Virus record (IMG/VR): IMGVR_UViG_3300037827_000551
Coordinates: 1 to 64,000 of that record
DNA: 64,000 bases
DNA from: a virus
Strand: one strand, 5' to 3'
Numbering within the stretch: position 1 is the stretch's first letter; each line of letters starts with the position of its first letter. Position numbers and translations under genes: made by a program. Under the pieces are notes generated by a model. The model worked only from the letters and a program-made list of their open reading frames with translations. It made no database searches and was not told the DNA's origin. Shown piece after piece: positions 21,909 to 29,742 of this stretch.

Positions 21909-22169
21909 GATCAATACCGGTTTACACGTAATCAGAAATTACCCCAAAATAGCGGAAAATATAGGATTTTAGCGGCCTCTAGATTGCCATGGATTCGATC
22001 CATGTATCATGCCTCACCGGTCGATCGACTAGTCGTTCCGACTCGTCCTAAAGCCCGCTAGCCCTTGGAAGCCACAGGATGCCGCAGGGGAAATCCTTGG
22101 CTCGGTATCGATTCCACGCTGGCTGCGCCATCTCGACGCCTAGTCGCTCATCGTAAGACCGTAAACGCG

Positions 22170-22210
22170 AAAAAGGTCAGCGCCTCGCCTGATGGCGAAT
22201 CGCTGACCTT
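22170..22210 (-). terminator. Terminator of the leftward operon
   Basis: AAGGTCAGCG (22173-22182) pairs with CGCTGACCTT (22201-22210), with an inner TCGCC-TGAT-GGCGA. Read leftward, the stem is followed by a T-run (complement of AAAAA at 22170-22174), placing a rho-independent terminator just after the last gene of the leftward operon. Confidence 0.75.
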
Positions 22211-22238
22211 AGGGTATGTTCTGGTGGTGGCCCGTACG

Positions 22239-22496
22239 CTAGGCCGAGGCTTGGACCCGAGTCACTAGCTCAGATCCACATGTCGTCTCGTGCTCGCTCT
22301 GAAATTTCCGGACTCGGACGGTAACTGGCCAGGACGTACATCTACTTATAGTACACCGGCACTCGCAGCATTGATATACCGTTCTTCGGGCGCCAGTGTG
22401 AATTATTCCAACAACATTTTTTCGTCGCAGGCGAGGATAGGCTATCCGGATAGCCTGCGCTATGGTCATTGGTTCTGATTGGGTGATTGTAGTCAT
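22239..22496 (-). CDS. Hypothetical protein, last of leftward operon
   Basis: 85 residues from ATG 22496. Contains a Cys cluster (QCCECRCTISRC) possibly binding metal, and MTIAQAIRIAYPRLRRK near the start. Function unknown. Confidence 0.55.
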   Translation of the reverse strand: MTTITQSEPMTIAQAIRIAYPRLRRKNVVGIIHTGARRTVYQCCECRCTISRCTSWPVTVRVRKFQSEHETTCGSELVTRVQASA

Positions 22497-22532
22497 GGTT
22501 TTTCCTCGAGTTTCTTGGATTCGCGAAACGAT

Positions 22533-22745
22533 TCAGAAAGCAGCCTGGACACAGCCATGCGACATCTCCTCTTTAGAGTTTCGCTCCACTCTCGGGAGAC
22601 GTCGAACCGCTCGGCATCCCCTAGAAAGGGCAGTCCAAGCTCCCCAATGCGCTCGACAATCGGAATAACGTTCGGTAAAATGTCGCCCCGATTCGTCGCG
22701 GACCGTGAGGCGGGAAAGCGCAAAAACTCGGGATTCGAGCGTCAT
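22533..22745 (-). CDS. Small protein, unknown function
   Basis: 70 residues from ATG 22745, chosen because GGAGATCTAACG precedes it as in neighbouring genes. Sequence MTLESRVFALSRLTVRDE. A competing TTG-initiated frame (22493-22723) lacks such a site. Confidence 0.5.
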   Translation of the reverse strand: MTLESRVFALSRLTVRDESGRHFTERYSDCRAHWGAWTALSRGCRAVRRLPRVERNSKEEMSHGCVQAAF

Positions 22746-22788
22746 CGTTAGATCTCCAAAAGTGTGATTGGATGCAATGCCACGCCGA

Positions 22789-23148
22789 TCAGCGTGGATA
22801 CCAATCGTCGTCCAGTGCAAGCCCTGTCGGCTCAAGCTTCTCGGCCAACTCGTCGGCGTCGCCGACATTGGTCTCAAACCACGCTTCCCAGTCGCCGCTC
22901 TCGCGCGCGTTCTCGACATCTTCGTCGCTCTCCGTCCCTGTACTGGACGTCGACCAGACAGTCACGGTATGCGGCTGGTTGCCGTAATACTCCCCCTCGC
23001 TCCAGCATGGAGACGCTTCAAGGTCACTGTAAACGTCGCCGTTCGGGGTTACCCGCACGGCGTGCCATCCGGGGCACGTCATGGATTTCAGCAAGGCTTC
23101 TCGGATCTCTTCGAGGATCTTTTTTTTGCTCACAGTCGCGGTCATCAT
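22789..23148 (-). CDS. Small acidic protein
   Basis: 119 residues from ATG 23148 behind GGAGACTTGACC. SKKKILEEIREALLKS helix, then HAVRVTPNGDVYSDLEAS and a very acidic end. N-terminus and plan recall the 25668-26015 protein (MTATKTEIQNL), so they may be distant relatives. Function unknown. Confidence 0.6.
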   Translation of the reverse strand: MMTATVSKKKILEEIREALLKSMTCPGWHAVRVTPNGDVYSDLEASPCWSEGEYYGNQPHTVTVWSTSSTGTESDEDVENARESGDWEAWFETNVGDADELAEKLEPTGLALDDDWYPR

Positions 23149-23229
23149 GGTCAAGTCTCCATTCGTGGTTCGGTGCGGGTTTGGGATTTTGGTGTGCGGG
23201 TAATGTGTTGTCCGTGGCTCGCCTGGTGG

Positions 23230-23460
23230 TCAGATTCGTTTCCCGGAATTTTGGTCGATCAAAATTCCGGATGGATTGGTTCCTCCGAAAGTCACGATTT
23301 CGATGGCTTTCCGGGCCAACTCGAAAGTGGGATAGCCGATGCCCCAAAATATCGTAATCCGCCTTTCCGCCCCGCGCGGACCATGGTCGATCTGGTCCGA
23401 AAACGGACAGAAAAGACCATCGATCACAGCGATTTTCGGTTTCTCGTTTTCGGTCTTCAT
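23230..23460 (-). CDS. Small protein, unknown function
   Basis: 76 residues from ATG 23460 behind GGAGACCGAG. Begins MKTENEKPKIAVIDGLF. No family recognised. Confidence 0.55.
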   Translation of the reverse strand: MKTENEKPKIAVIDGLFCPFSDQIDHGPRGAERRITIFWGIGYPTFELARKAIEIVTFGGTNPSGILIDQNSGKRI

Positions 23461-23521
23461 CTCGGTCTCCATTCGTGGAAGATAGCCATGGCTTGGCCAG
23501 GGCTTTTGTTTGTGCCTGGCT

Positions 23522-23851
23522 TCAATACTCGATCTGATGGTTGTCGTCGAATCCGAGTCCACCTGGCTCATACTCGGGAAGCGCTTCAAGCCGTTTCCAC
23601 TCGGTGTGGAATTCGGATTCGCCACTCGCTCCGCTGTAGGTCGTACACCACGTGTTGTGGCTGGAACCGGGTGAATGATCGTTGGCGAACGTACCCTCCC
23701 AGATTTGGCCAAACACTTCATCAATCACGAACCATTGGCCAGAAAGGCCATCGGGGCTATCGGGTTCCTGATTCCGGTACTCGATTGTATCGATGAGATC
23801 GTCTGGAATTTCGGGAAAATCCGGTTCGTAGCCCTGAATGGTGGTTGTCAT
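23522..23851 (-). CDS. Small acidic protein
   Basis: 109 residues from ATG 23851 behind GAGGAG. Rich in Asp/Glu/Pro with several aromatic residues (DGLSGQWFVIDEVFGQIWEG). No family recognised. Its upstream spacer resembles that of the 24437 gene (TGTTGATG, run of As). Confidence 0.55.
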   Translation of the reverse strand: MTTTIQGYEPDFPEIPDDLIDTIEYRNQEPDSPDGLSGQWFVIDEVFGQIWEGTFANDHSPGSSHNTWCTTYSGASGESEFHTEWKRLEALPEYEPGGLGFDDNHQIEY

Positions 23852-23927
23852 CGTTTGTACTCCTCGAATTTGTGTGTGTTGATGCGTAAAAAACCGTGAA
23901 ATAGGCGGAATTAACTCCGAAAAACCG

Positions 23928-24437
23928 TCAGTTGATCAGGCCGACCTTGCGAGCCATTCGCTCGATTTCGTCAAGGTCGCTGGGGAGCGATTTCCGAAGA
24001 CCGAAGAACTTCGCATAAGCATTTGCTTTTTCGATGTATTCGCGAGCCGCGACAAGATAAATATCCTTGTATTTCGTTGTTCGCTTTGCCTTGCCAGCAT
24101 TCTCCCGAATTTGATCCATGTAGTGTCGCCAGTTCCAGTTGTGGTCGTTGGCGGACCGAGGATCGACGTTCGGCACAGTGAACGTCTGCACGTCTAATCC
24201 GCAGACTGCGGATTGCGCGGCCTGAACATGGCATGACGTCGTGACTGAGTAGCGGCGAGAGGTGAAGAGCACGGCGCGCGATTTCTTCGAGGTGTGAAAT
24301 CGAGCTACTTCTGTCGCGTAGCTAAGGTAAGAGGGACCGTGAAATGACACGTTTCCAGCGCTGCCCGATTTCTTGGTGGATTGTTGTGCCCATGCATGGG
24401 CCACATCGTATCGCGATGTGATTCGAGCGGTTCTCAT
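23928..24437 (-). CDS. Conserved phage protein of unknown function
   Basis: 169 residues from ATG 24437 behind GGAGACATGAACC. SFHGPSYLSYATEVARFHTS followed by VLFTSRRYSVTTSCHVQAA matches a widely spread phage/plasmid early protein family in which the phrase Y(S)YxxxIA...RxYSxTTxxHxxxxxxA recurs. No function is established for it. Confidence 0.65.
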   Translation of the reverse strand: MRTARITSRYDVAHAWAQQSTKKSGSAGNVSFHGPSYLSYATEVARFHTSKKSRAVLFTSRRYSVTTSCHVQAAQSAVCGLDVQTFTVPNVDPRSANDHNWNWRHYMDQIRENAGKAKRTTKYKDIYLVAAREYIEKANAYAKFFGLRKSLPSDLDEIERMARKVGLIN

Positions 24438-24509
24438 GGTTCATGTCTCCGTGTGTTGATGGGTGAAAAAGCCTGAAAATAACCCTGAAATAGCGGAAAT
24501 AAACTCGAA

Positions 24510-25220
24510 TTAGCTGGGAAAGATTTCGAGTTTACCGTTGTCATTGGGAAGGATCGTGGTCTCGCCGAAAGCTTTGGACGCGGCGGTCAGCCTGGCTGCT
24601 CTAGGCTCTACCCAGTCACCATCCCAAAAACCGGCTCCGTGACCATTTCGGGTGAGCCAAAAATCATGGCCAGCGCGTTCGCTGTCCGAGAACCTCAGAT
24701 TAGTCGCGACGCAACCATAGCGAATATCGCCAATATTCGCATCAAAGAATGATCTGCATTCGTCTGTAATCAGCTGCATGGCTTCTGGCGTGAAGTCGTC
24801 GGTGGAGTAATAATCATCGAGAGCTTCTCCAGTGTCCATATCCACCGACGACCATAGAGCGCAATCGAGGTAAGCTTGCAGGAATTCGTCGAAGTCCGGC
24901 TCGAATGTGTCATCATCGGGCTCAGGGGGTAGCGGATCGTTGGGACGGATTGCGGCATCGCACCCGAAGCGCCCAGCGTAAGATTCGAGGTCTCCCAACA
25001 GTTCGGCTTCACTGTGATAATGCGGCCCTATCCGTGGCGCTTCTCCGTTAATTCGAGGCGTGCTCAAATCAACAATTCTCCATAGTCCACGAACTTCACA
25101 TAGGTAACCGAGTTCGACGAATCGGGTTTTGCGAACCACGTGCGTGACTCCGAGAAAAAAACGTTGGATGCGAGACCTGAATGACCGACGCAACCGGACA
25201 GGGATCTTAGCGATGATCAT
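24510..25220 (-). CDS. Conserved phage protein, unknown function
   Basis: 236 residues from ATG 25220. The C-terminal 150 residues carry a pattern common in phages of many hosts: ALWSSVDMDTGEALDDYYS, FTPEAMQLITDECRSFFDAN and ERAGHDFWLTRNGHGAGFWD. The basic N-terminus (RLRRSFRSRIQRFFLG) is specific to this copy. Function unknown; such genes sit in early or DNA-metabolism regions. Confidence 0.7.
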   Translation of the reverse strand: MIIAKIPVRLRRSFRSRIQRFFLGVTHVVRKTRFVELGYLCEVRGLWRIVDLSTPRINGEAPRIGPHYHSEAELLGDLESYAGRFGCDAAIRPNDPLPPEPDDDTFEPDFDEFLQAYLDCALWSSVDMDTGEALDDYYSTDDFTPEAMQLITDECRSFFDANIGDIRYGCVATNLRFSDSERAGHDFWLTRNGHGAGFWDGDWVEPRAARLTAASKAFGETTILPNDNGKLEIFPS

Positions 25221-25405
25221 GTGCGTGACTCCGTGATCTGGTTGTAGATGTGGTGGCCAGCAACGCGGAAAATCACCATGAGGGTGATTCCACCGACGAT
25301 AACCGCGATCGTGAATGCCGGAATCCCGAGCACTCCATTTACACATCCAATAATGACCATCGTTTCGAGAGTCGCTTGGATGATTTGGCGGGTGGCGGCT
25401 GTCAT
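25217..25405 (-). CDS. Small membrane protein
   Basis: 62 residues from ATG 25405 behind ACGGAGACCTAACC; its stop overlaps the next gene's start. Two hydrophobic stretches (TLETMVIIGCVNGVLGIP and FTIAVIVGGITLMVIFRV) predict membrane insertion. Confidence 0.6.
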   Translation of the reverse strand: MTAATRQIIQATLETMVIIGCVNGVLGIPAFTIAVIVGGITLMVIFRVAGHHIYNQITESRT

Positions 25406-25407
25406 GG

Positions 25408-25623
25408 TTAGGTCTCCGTTCGTGGTCCGCTCGCGACTTCGACTAAATCCAGCCATTCGGGTGGCGATCCAGCGTTTTTCAGGATCGCGAGGACCAAGCA
25501 AGTCTCCGCGTCGGTAACATAAGAGTTCAGGCCGACTGCGGCTTGGCCGGAATCGACATCGGACCGAATTCCGGCCTTCTGAAGTTCCACACGCGCCCAA
25601 TCGCTGGCAAATCTCGTTCTCAT
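25408..25623 (-). CDS. Small protein, unknown function
   Basis: 71 residues from ATG 25623 behind ACGGAGACCGAG. Begins MRTRFASDWARVELQKAG. No family recognised. Confidence 0.5.
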   Translation of the reverse strand: MRTRFASDWARVELQKAGIRSDVDSGQAAVGLNSYVTDAETCLVLAILKNAGSPPEWLDLVEVASGPRTET

Positions 25624-25667
25624 CTCGGTCTCCGTTCGGGGTTCGGGGTTTGGGGTCAAAATGCGGG

Positions 25668-26015
25668 TCAATCCTCGATATCCGAGACCAACCTTCGATG
25701 CAGTTCTTTCAGTTCGTCCTCGACGTCGCCGTTTTCGCAGCAATCTATGATCACCTCCGCGTCGTCGAGGTCCTCACAATCCCAGCCGGTACGGCACCAT
25801 GTCGTGTCTATGTTCCCGATGCCCGGGCAGCGAGCGGTAACGATCGGGCGCTCGTTGGGATCGATCTCAGCCCCCACAGAGTTGCCGATGTGCACGGACC
25901 CGTCAGCATAAAGGCCGAGAACCCATCCCCATGGAGCGGTCAGAAATTGGGCGAGTTCGGCCGGTCCCACGTTGTCTTGGATTAGGTTTTGGATCTCCGT
26001 TTTCGTCGCGGTCAT
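25668..26015 (-). CDS. Small acidic protein
   Basis: 115 residues from ATG 26015 behind ACGGAGACCGAACG. MTATKTEIQNLIQDNVGPAE then WGWVLGLYADGSVHIGNSVG and an acidic C-terminus. Possibly related to the 22789 protein. Unknown. Confidence 0.55.
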   Translation of the reverse strand: MTATKTEIQNLIQDNVGPAELAQFLTAPWGWVLGLYADGSVHIGNSVGAEIDPNERPIVTARCPGIGNIDTTWCRTGWDCEDLDDAEVIIDCCENGDVEDELKELHRRLVSDIED

Positions 26016-26047
26016 CGTTCGGTCTCCGTTCGGGGTTTAGGTATGGG

Positions 26048-26320
26048 TCAGGATTCCGTCGGCGTGAACTCCCAATGCCAGTCGATCGGACCGTCCGAAC
26101 CTGGGGCATCCTCGTCAGTAAAATCGCCTGACGTGTCGCCCTGGCGAAGCTCCATCTCTATCACGTCGCATGGCTCTGGCGAAAGCACGATATCACCGCA
26201 GGCAAACACCTCGCCTTGAACCGAGTCATCCTCGACATAGAGTCCCAGGTAGATGCGATCATACCCAGGATGGGTCAGGCGGATCGTTCCGTCAGGAATT
26301 CGAGTTAGATTGGTGCTCAT
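26048..26320 (-). CDS. Small acidic protein
   Basis: 90 residues from ATG 26320. DGTIRLTHPGYDRIYLGLYV suggests a small beta fold; acidic C-terminus. Unknown. Confidence 0.5.
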   Translation of the reverse strand: MSTNLTRIPDGTIRLTHPGYDRIYLGLYVEDDSVQGEVFACGDIVLSPEPCDVIEMELRQGDTSGDFTDEDAPGSDGPIDWHWEFTPTES

Positions 26321-26350
26321 GATCTGGTCTTCCCTTCGGGGTTCGGGGTT

Positions 26351-26857
26351 TCAGGCTCCAACCTGAATCATTTTTTCAAGGCATTCGAGACAGTTGGCCC
26401 GGATCTCGGCGGAGGACGTGGCGGACTCGGCGTCGCCCTTGGCACACTCGGTGGCGTACCAGGCGGCGCACTTGGCGGCGTACTCGGCGGAATTGGTGGT
26501 GTACTCGGCGTACTCGGCGGACTTGGCGGACTCGGCGGCGTACTTGGCACACTTGGTGGCGTACTTGGTGGCGTACTCGGCGGCGGACTCGGCGGCGGAC
26601 TCGGCACACTTGGCGTACTTGGCGGACTCGGCGGCGTGCTCGGCCGCGTACTCGGCCGCAATTTCCGCTCTTGCAACCATGCACGCCAGATCACACCTTG
26701 TCCCGACGATTCGCGGAATAAACGGCTTCAAGTCATCGCGGTGATTCGCGAATAATTCCGAGTCGTTGAGCTGAGTTACGTATACCCCGATTACAGGGCA
26801 TACGCTCCCATCTCCACCAGCGAGCCGGTCGTCAGTCTGGCTTTTGATCGTCGTCAT
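26351..26857 (-). CDS. Alanine-repeat protein, second copy
   Basis: 168 residues from ATG 26857 behind ACGGAGACCGAACGCG. From residue 20 it matches the 18-617 protein closely (LNDSELFANHRDDLKPFIPR, MVARAEIAAEYAAEH, NCLECLEKMIQVG) with a rearranged repeat tract (about residues 85-150). Its first residues MTTIKSQ instead match the next gene (26900-27112), so the N-terminus was exchanged. Function unknown. Confidence 0.75.
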   Translation of the reverse strand: MTTIKSQTDDRLAGGDGSVCPVIGVYVTQLNDSELFANHRDDLKPFIPRIVGTRCDLACMVARAEIAAEYAAEHAAESAKYAKCAESAAESAAEYATKYATKCAKYAAESAKSAEYAEYTTNSAEYAAKCAAWYATECAKGDAESATSSAEIRANCLECLEKMIQVGA

Positions 26858-26899
26858 CGCGTTCGGTCTCCGTTCGGGGTTCGGGGTTCGTGGTGAGTT

Positions 26900-27112
26900 T
26901 CAAAGTCCCAAAAATCCGTCCTTGAACCGCACTTTGTACTGCGAGCTGATCGCCCGTGCCCGGAAGATCAGGTTTCCCAGGATGACGGCGTGATTGTTGC
27001 GATCAGTGGCCGACCGGTCCGCGTCCTGGGAAACCTGATTCGCGAATTCGATCCGGCTTCTAAGGCTCGCGATGGCTTTCAGTGCGTCGGCCTGGCTTTT
27101 GATCGTCGTCAT
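26900..27112 (-). CDS. Small protein sharing MTTIKSQ leader
   Basis: 70 residues from ATG 27112 behind AAAGGACCGAACG. MTTIKSQADALKAIASLRSR, helical. It is first behind promoter 27156-27184. Function unknown. Confidence 0.55.
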   Translation of the reverse strand: MTTIKSQADALKAIASLRSRIEFANQVSQDADRSATDRNNHAVILGNLIFRARAISSQYKVRFKDGFLGL

Positions 27113-27155
27113 CGTTCGGTCCTTTGTTTGCGGTTTGCGTTTGCCTTACACTTAC

Positions 27156-27184
27156 AATATACCTGGTCTCTATGTATAAGTCAA
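27156..27184 (-). promoter_or_regulatory. Sigma70-like promoter, leftward
   Basis: On the minus strand: TTGACT, 17 bases, TATATT, then a T/A-rich stretch upstream resembling an UP element. It lies 44 bases before ATG 27112. Close to consensus in both boxes and spacing. Confidence 0.75.
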
Positions 27185-27250
27185 CCTCTTTCTCGGGATT
27201 TTCGGAAAATAATTTTCGAGGGTGAAAATGGCCGTCCATGGCCGTTGCGA

Positions 27251-27691
27251 TCAGACCGTGTGAACAAAATGATATTGCGGCCGGACCGAGAGGGTCGCGT
27301 CGACCAGCTCGTTCGCCGCTACGATGCGTGGGTCGAAAGCCTGGACTAGATCGCACCGGCTGAGAAGATGACGATGGCTGGCCATGAGAGCGCTATGGAA
27401 GTCATCCAGGGTGCCGGAGTAGCCTTTCGCGGATAGGGTCGCGAAGACGTCGTTTATCCACGCCTTTGAGCCGCTGGCGAGCGGCGTGGACTGCGTGGCA
27501 TTCAGGATGATCGCGTCACTGAGCTCGCTGATCGACGGATACAAGATCGGGTCTAGGTCGGTGTTTAGATCGTATAATCGCGCCATCGTGTCCTCATACT
27601 CGCTGGCCGACATCGTGTCGCCTTCGCGACGAAGGTAGGAGACCAGGCTAGCCTTCTCGCTTTTCAGGCTTTCGAGTCTCGCGTTCGTCAT
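27251..27691 (-). CDS. Hypothetical protein, first of leftward operon
   Basis: 146 residues from ATG 27691 behind ACGGAGACAAGAAC. Helical and charged at the start (ARLESLKSEKASLVSYLRRE). Function unknown; its position as the first early gene behind a strong promoter suggests a regulator or anti-host protein, which is only inference. Confidence 0.55.
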   Translation of the reverse strand: MTNARLESLKSEKASLVSYLRREGDTMSASEYEDTMARLYDLNTDLDPILYPSISELSDAIILNATQSTPLASGSKAWINDVFATLSAKGYSGTLDDFHSALMASHRHLLSRCDLVQAFDPRIVAANELVDATLSVRPQYHFVHTV

Positions 27692-27745
27692 GTTCTTGTC
27701 TCCGTGGTTCGTGCCCAGTGTGCTTTCTGTGTGCTCTCTACATAC

Positions 27746-27773
27746 AGTATACGCACTCCGAACCGAAAGTCGA
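27746..27773 (-). promoter_or_regulatory. Sigma70-like promoter, leftward
   Basis: On the minus strand: TCGACT, 16 bases, TATACT, with a T-rich upstream block (TTTTTTCAAAATAG region on the plus strand) aligned with that of the 27156 promoter. Drives the 27691 gene. Confidence 0.65.
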
Positions 27774-28309
27774 CAACATTTTTCGGAATTTTTTCAAAAT
27801 AGTTTTTTGGATGCATGCAATGAAGTGGGGTGGGCGAGTCGCTATCCTTATATACTGTGAGCCGATAGCCTACGTGGTGCATGCCGTCCCACGGACGCAC
27901 CACCAGTCCCTAGCGTGGGCCGGCGATGCACCATCAGACCATGGCTAGACACCGGGCTGACGCCGGCCCATGTCGCGAGCTATTGGCTCACTCCATGCTT
28001 GCGGGCTAGTCTTTACCTAACATGCGTTCACGAATGATGCATGCATGACATTAATGGCATCACATAAAGGTCCATCGTAGGTGTTATTCATAAGCGTATG
28101 ATGATTTGAGAGTGCATGCATGGTATAGGGGGTTGATTTTCTGGATGGGTGCAACCACGACCGCTTGCCCCCCACTTACACATTTTTGTGGTCATTTTTC
28201 GTACCTTGACTCCAGAAATTGACATTGACAAGCCCCTTGCGGCCGACCTAGAACCGTGATAACCTGAACCAGAATCGTCCGATCCAATCCTATTTTTTCG
28301 AGGACTCCA
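27774..28309. promoter_or_regulatory. Divergent control region without genes
   Basis: No gene that I can support lies between the leftward promoter and the small terminase. It contains GCTATC/GATAGC (27841, 27864), GTGGTGC/GCACCAC (27874-27880, 27897-27903), a 10-bp inverted repeat TGGGCCGGCG/CGCCGGCCCA (27916-27925, 27961-27970) and GCATGCA motifs near 27810, 28041 and 28110. A rightward TTGACA near 28224 has no good -10 box. Operators or an origin are possible. Confidence 0.5.
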
Positions 28310-28729
28310 ATGGCTGTCCGAGGCCAGAAACTCCGATCCGCCGACAATGGCGCGGAACTAACTGTGGACGCAATCAATCATGAAAAACTTGATTCCCCGA
28401 TCAAGCTTTCCAAGGAAGCAAAGGTCGAATACGAAAGGCTTTGCAAGGTTCTCATCGCCCGAGCAACCATCGGTCGCGTCGACCTGTCCGTGATAGCGGA
28501 ATGCGCCAGAATCAAAGACTTGCTCAATCGGGCTCACAAGATGTGCGATCTCAGTCTCGATGCCAAGAACGTTTCAATGGTACGCCAATTCACAGCCCAA
28601 CTCCGTGGTCTGCTTCGCGAACTGGGGCTTACAACCACACCGTCGCGAAACGTTGTTCGGACCATCGCCAAGTCGGGAGCACCGGCCGAGGCCATTGCCG
28701 GCATGATCAAAATTTCGGAGACAGCCTGA
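28310..28729 (+). CDS. terS: Terminase small subunit (P27-like)
   Basis: 139 residues from ATG 28310 (CGAGGACT upstream). The layout LSKEAKVEYERLCKVLI, RVDLSVIAECARIKDLLNRA, then VRQFTAQLRGLLRELGLT with a C-terminal RNVVRT is that of P27-family small terminases, which recognise packaging DNA and recruit the large subunit. It heads the rightward late block, three genes before the large terminase. Confidence 0.75.
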   Translation: MAVRGQKLRSADNGAELTVDAINHEKLDSPIKLSKEAKVEYERLCKVLIARATIGRVDLSVIAECARIKDLLNRAHKMCDLSLDAKNVSMVRQFTAQLRGLLRELGLTTTPSRNVVRTIAKSGAPAEAIAGMIKISETA

Positions 28730-29055
28730 TGGACGCGGCTTCCAGACTTCGTGAAATACTGGCGGGAATGACTCGGCAAGAACGATTCAAGATGATGTGC
28801 ATGTCCGGAATCCCCAAGATAATCGAAACCGAAATGCTCGATATCGGCCTCGATGAATTCCATGCGATCCTCGTCGCCATGAACACTCGCGACCGGATTG
28901 GGATGGCAATCCGAGAAAATCCAACCGTGGCCAAGGAGATCCTCAAGGAGATCGATCAAGAGGAGGCCCTGGTCAAGCAATTCACCGACCTCGCAAAATC
29001 CCCCGACACCCGCTCCGGCCACTGGCGGTACGCCGCTGATTCGGAGGATAGATGA
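28729..29055 (+). CDS. Hypothetical protein
   Basis: 108 residues from ATG 28729, sharing one base with the previous stop (TGATG); GGAG lies upstream. Helical (MDAASRLREILAGMTRQERF). Unknown; may assist packaging given its place. Confidence 0.55.
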   Translation: MDAASRLREILAGMTRQERFKMMCMSGIPKIIETEMLDIGLDEFHAILVAMNTRDRIGMAIRENPTVAKEILKEIDQEEALVKQFTDLAKSPDTRSGHWRYAADSEDR

Positions 29056-29056
29056 C

Positions 29057-29356
29057 ATGAGATGCTGCGACAAGGAGGCAAAGTACCAAGTTACTCCGGA
29101 ACATGTCCTCGAATACGTCTACAGTCGCCGCGCCACCATGACCGTCATTGAGTTTCAAGACCAAGTCATAGCCTCGGTTAGCGTCTTGGACGGACTGATC
29201 AATGCCCATGAAATTGGTATCTTTGGGGCTGTGGAGTCCTGTCTAAAGCAGGAGGCCACCCTTATCGCCCAGGGCAAGATCACAGGTGGGACATCGGTTG
29301 GCGATCGGATTTTGGCTGATCATCGGGATATGCCGAAGCTGGAGGTGGTCTCGTGA
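29057..29356 (+). CDS. Small protein, unknown function
   Basis: 99 residues from ATG 29057 behind GGAGGATAG. Begins MRCCDKEAKYQVTPEH; helical. No family recognised. Confidence 0.55.
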   Translation: MRCCDKEAKYQVTPEHVLEYVYSRRATMTVIEFQDQVIASVSVLDGLINAHEIGIFGAVESCLKQEATLIAQGKITGGTSVGDRILADHRDMPKLEVVS

Positions 29357-29739
29357 TCCCATTCGCCATTTTCGCCACAATCTCATTCGCCGTCTGGTTA
29401 ACCCTCTGGGGCCTCGATCGCTTGCCATGGCGGCGATCCGCCATCCCAGATCCAAAGGTTGATCCAGGGCCATCGATCTCGCTGACGCTCAGTGGGGCGA
29501 CGACATCTTGGACTAACGACACCCGCTTCACAGTCACGGGCCTTACCTCGGCGGTAATGACAATAAAGACGAGTGATACGGGATTCACGATTCTAAAGCC
29601 GGACCCGATCACGCCGGCCCCATTTTTCGGTGACGGCCGCACGATCAATCATGTCCGCGATGGTGATACACCTACGACGATCCCGGGATGGGCGTCGACA
29701 CCGTTCTACCTCGGCGGTAATGACAATAAAGACGAGTGA
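29353..29739 (+). CDS. Membrane-anchored beta protein
   Basis: 128 residues, GTGA overlap. N-terminal membrane helix (FAIFATISFAVWLTLWGL) then a Ser/Thr-rich strand region. The last ten codons and stop come from a 36-bp direct repeat (29544-29579 and 29707-29742) read in two different frames, so the present C-terminus was created by duplication. Confidence 0.55.
   Translation: MIPFAIFATISFAVWLTLWGLDRLPWRRSAIPDPKVDPGPSISLTLSGATTSWTNDTRFTVTGLTSAVMTIKTSDTGFTILKPDPITPAPFFGDGRTINHVRDGDTPTTIPGWASTPFYLGGNDNKDE
29544..29579 (+). repeat. 36-bp direct repeat, copy 1
   Basis: Identical to 29707-29742. Begins TACCTCGGCGGTAATGACAA. In this copy it is read as TSAVMTIKTSDT; copy 2 is read one base out of phase as YLGGNDNKDE and stop. 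Confidence 0.85.
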
Positions 29740-29742
29740 TAC
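29707..29742 (+). repeat. 36-bp direct repeat, copy 2
   Basis: Perfect copy of 29544-29579, 163 bases downstream; supplies the stop codon of the 29353 gene and the GTG of the next frame. Confidence 0.85.

Noticed and set aside
21143-21910. CRISPR array
   Set aside because: Repeats are palindromic or tandem with irregular spacing, no set of equal-length unique spacers and no cas genes.
22768-23796. 342-residue rightward frame
   Set aside because: Runs antisense to three leftward genes, each with a GGAG-type ribosome-binding site; composition (Arg/Ser/Phe-rich) is that of a shadow frame.
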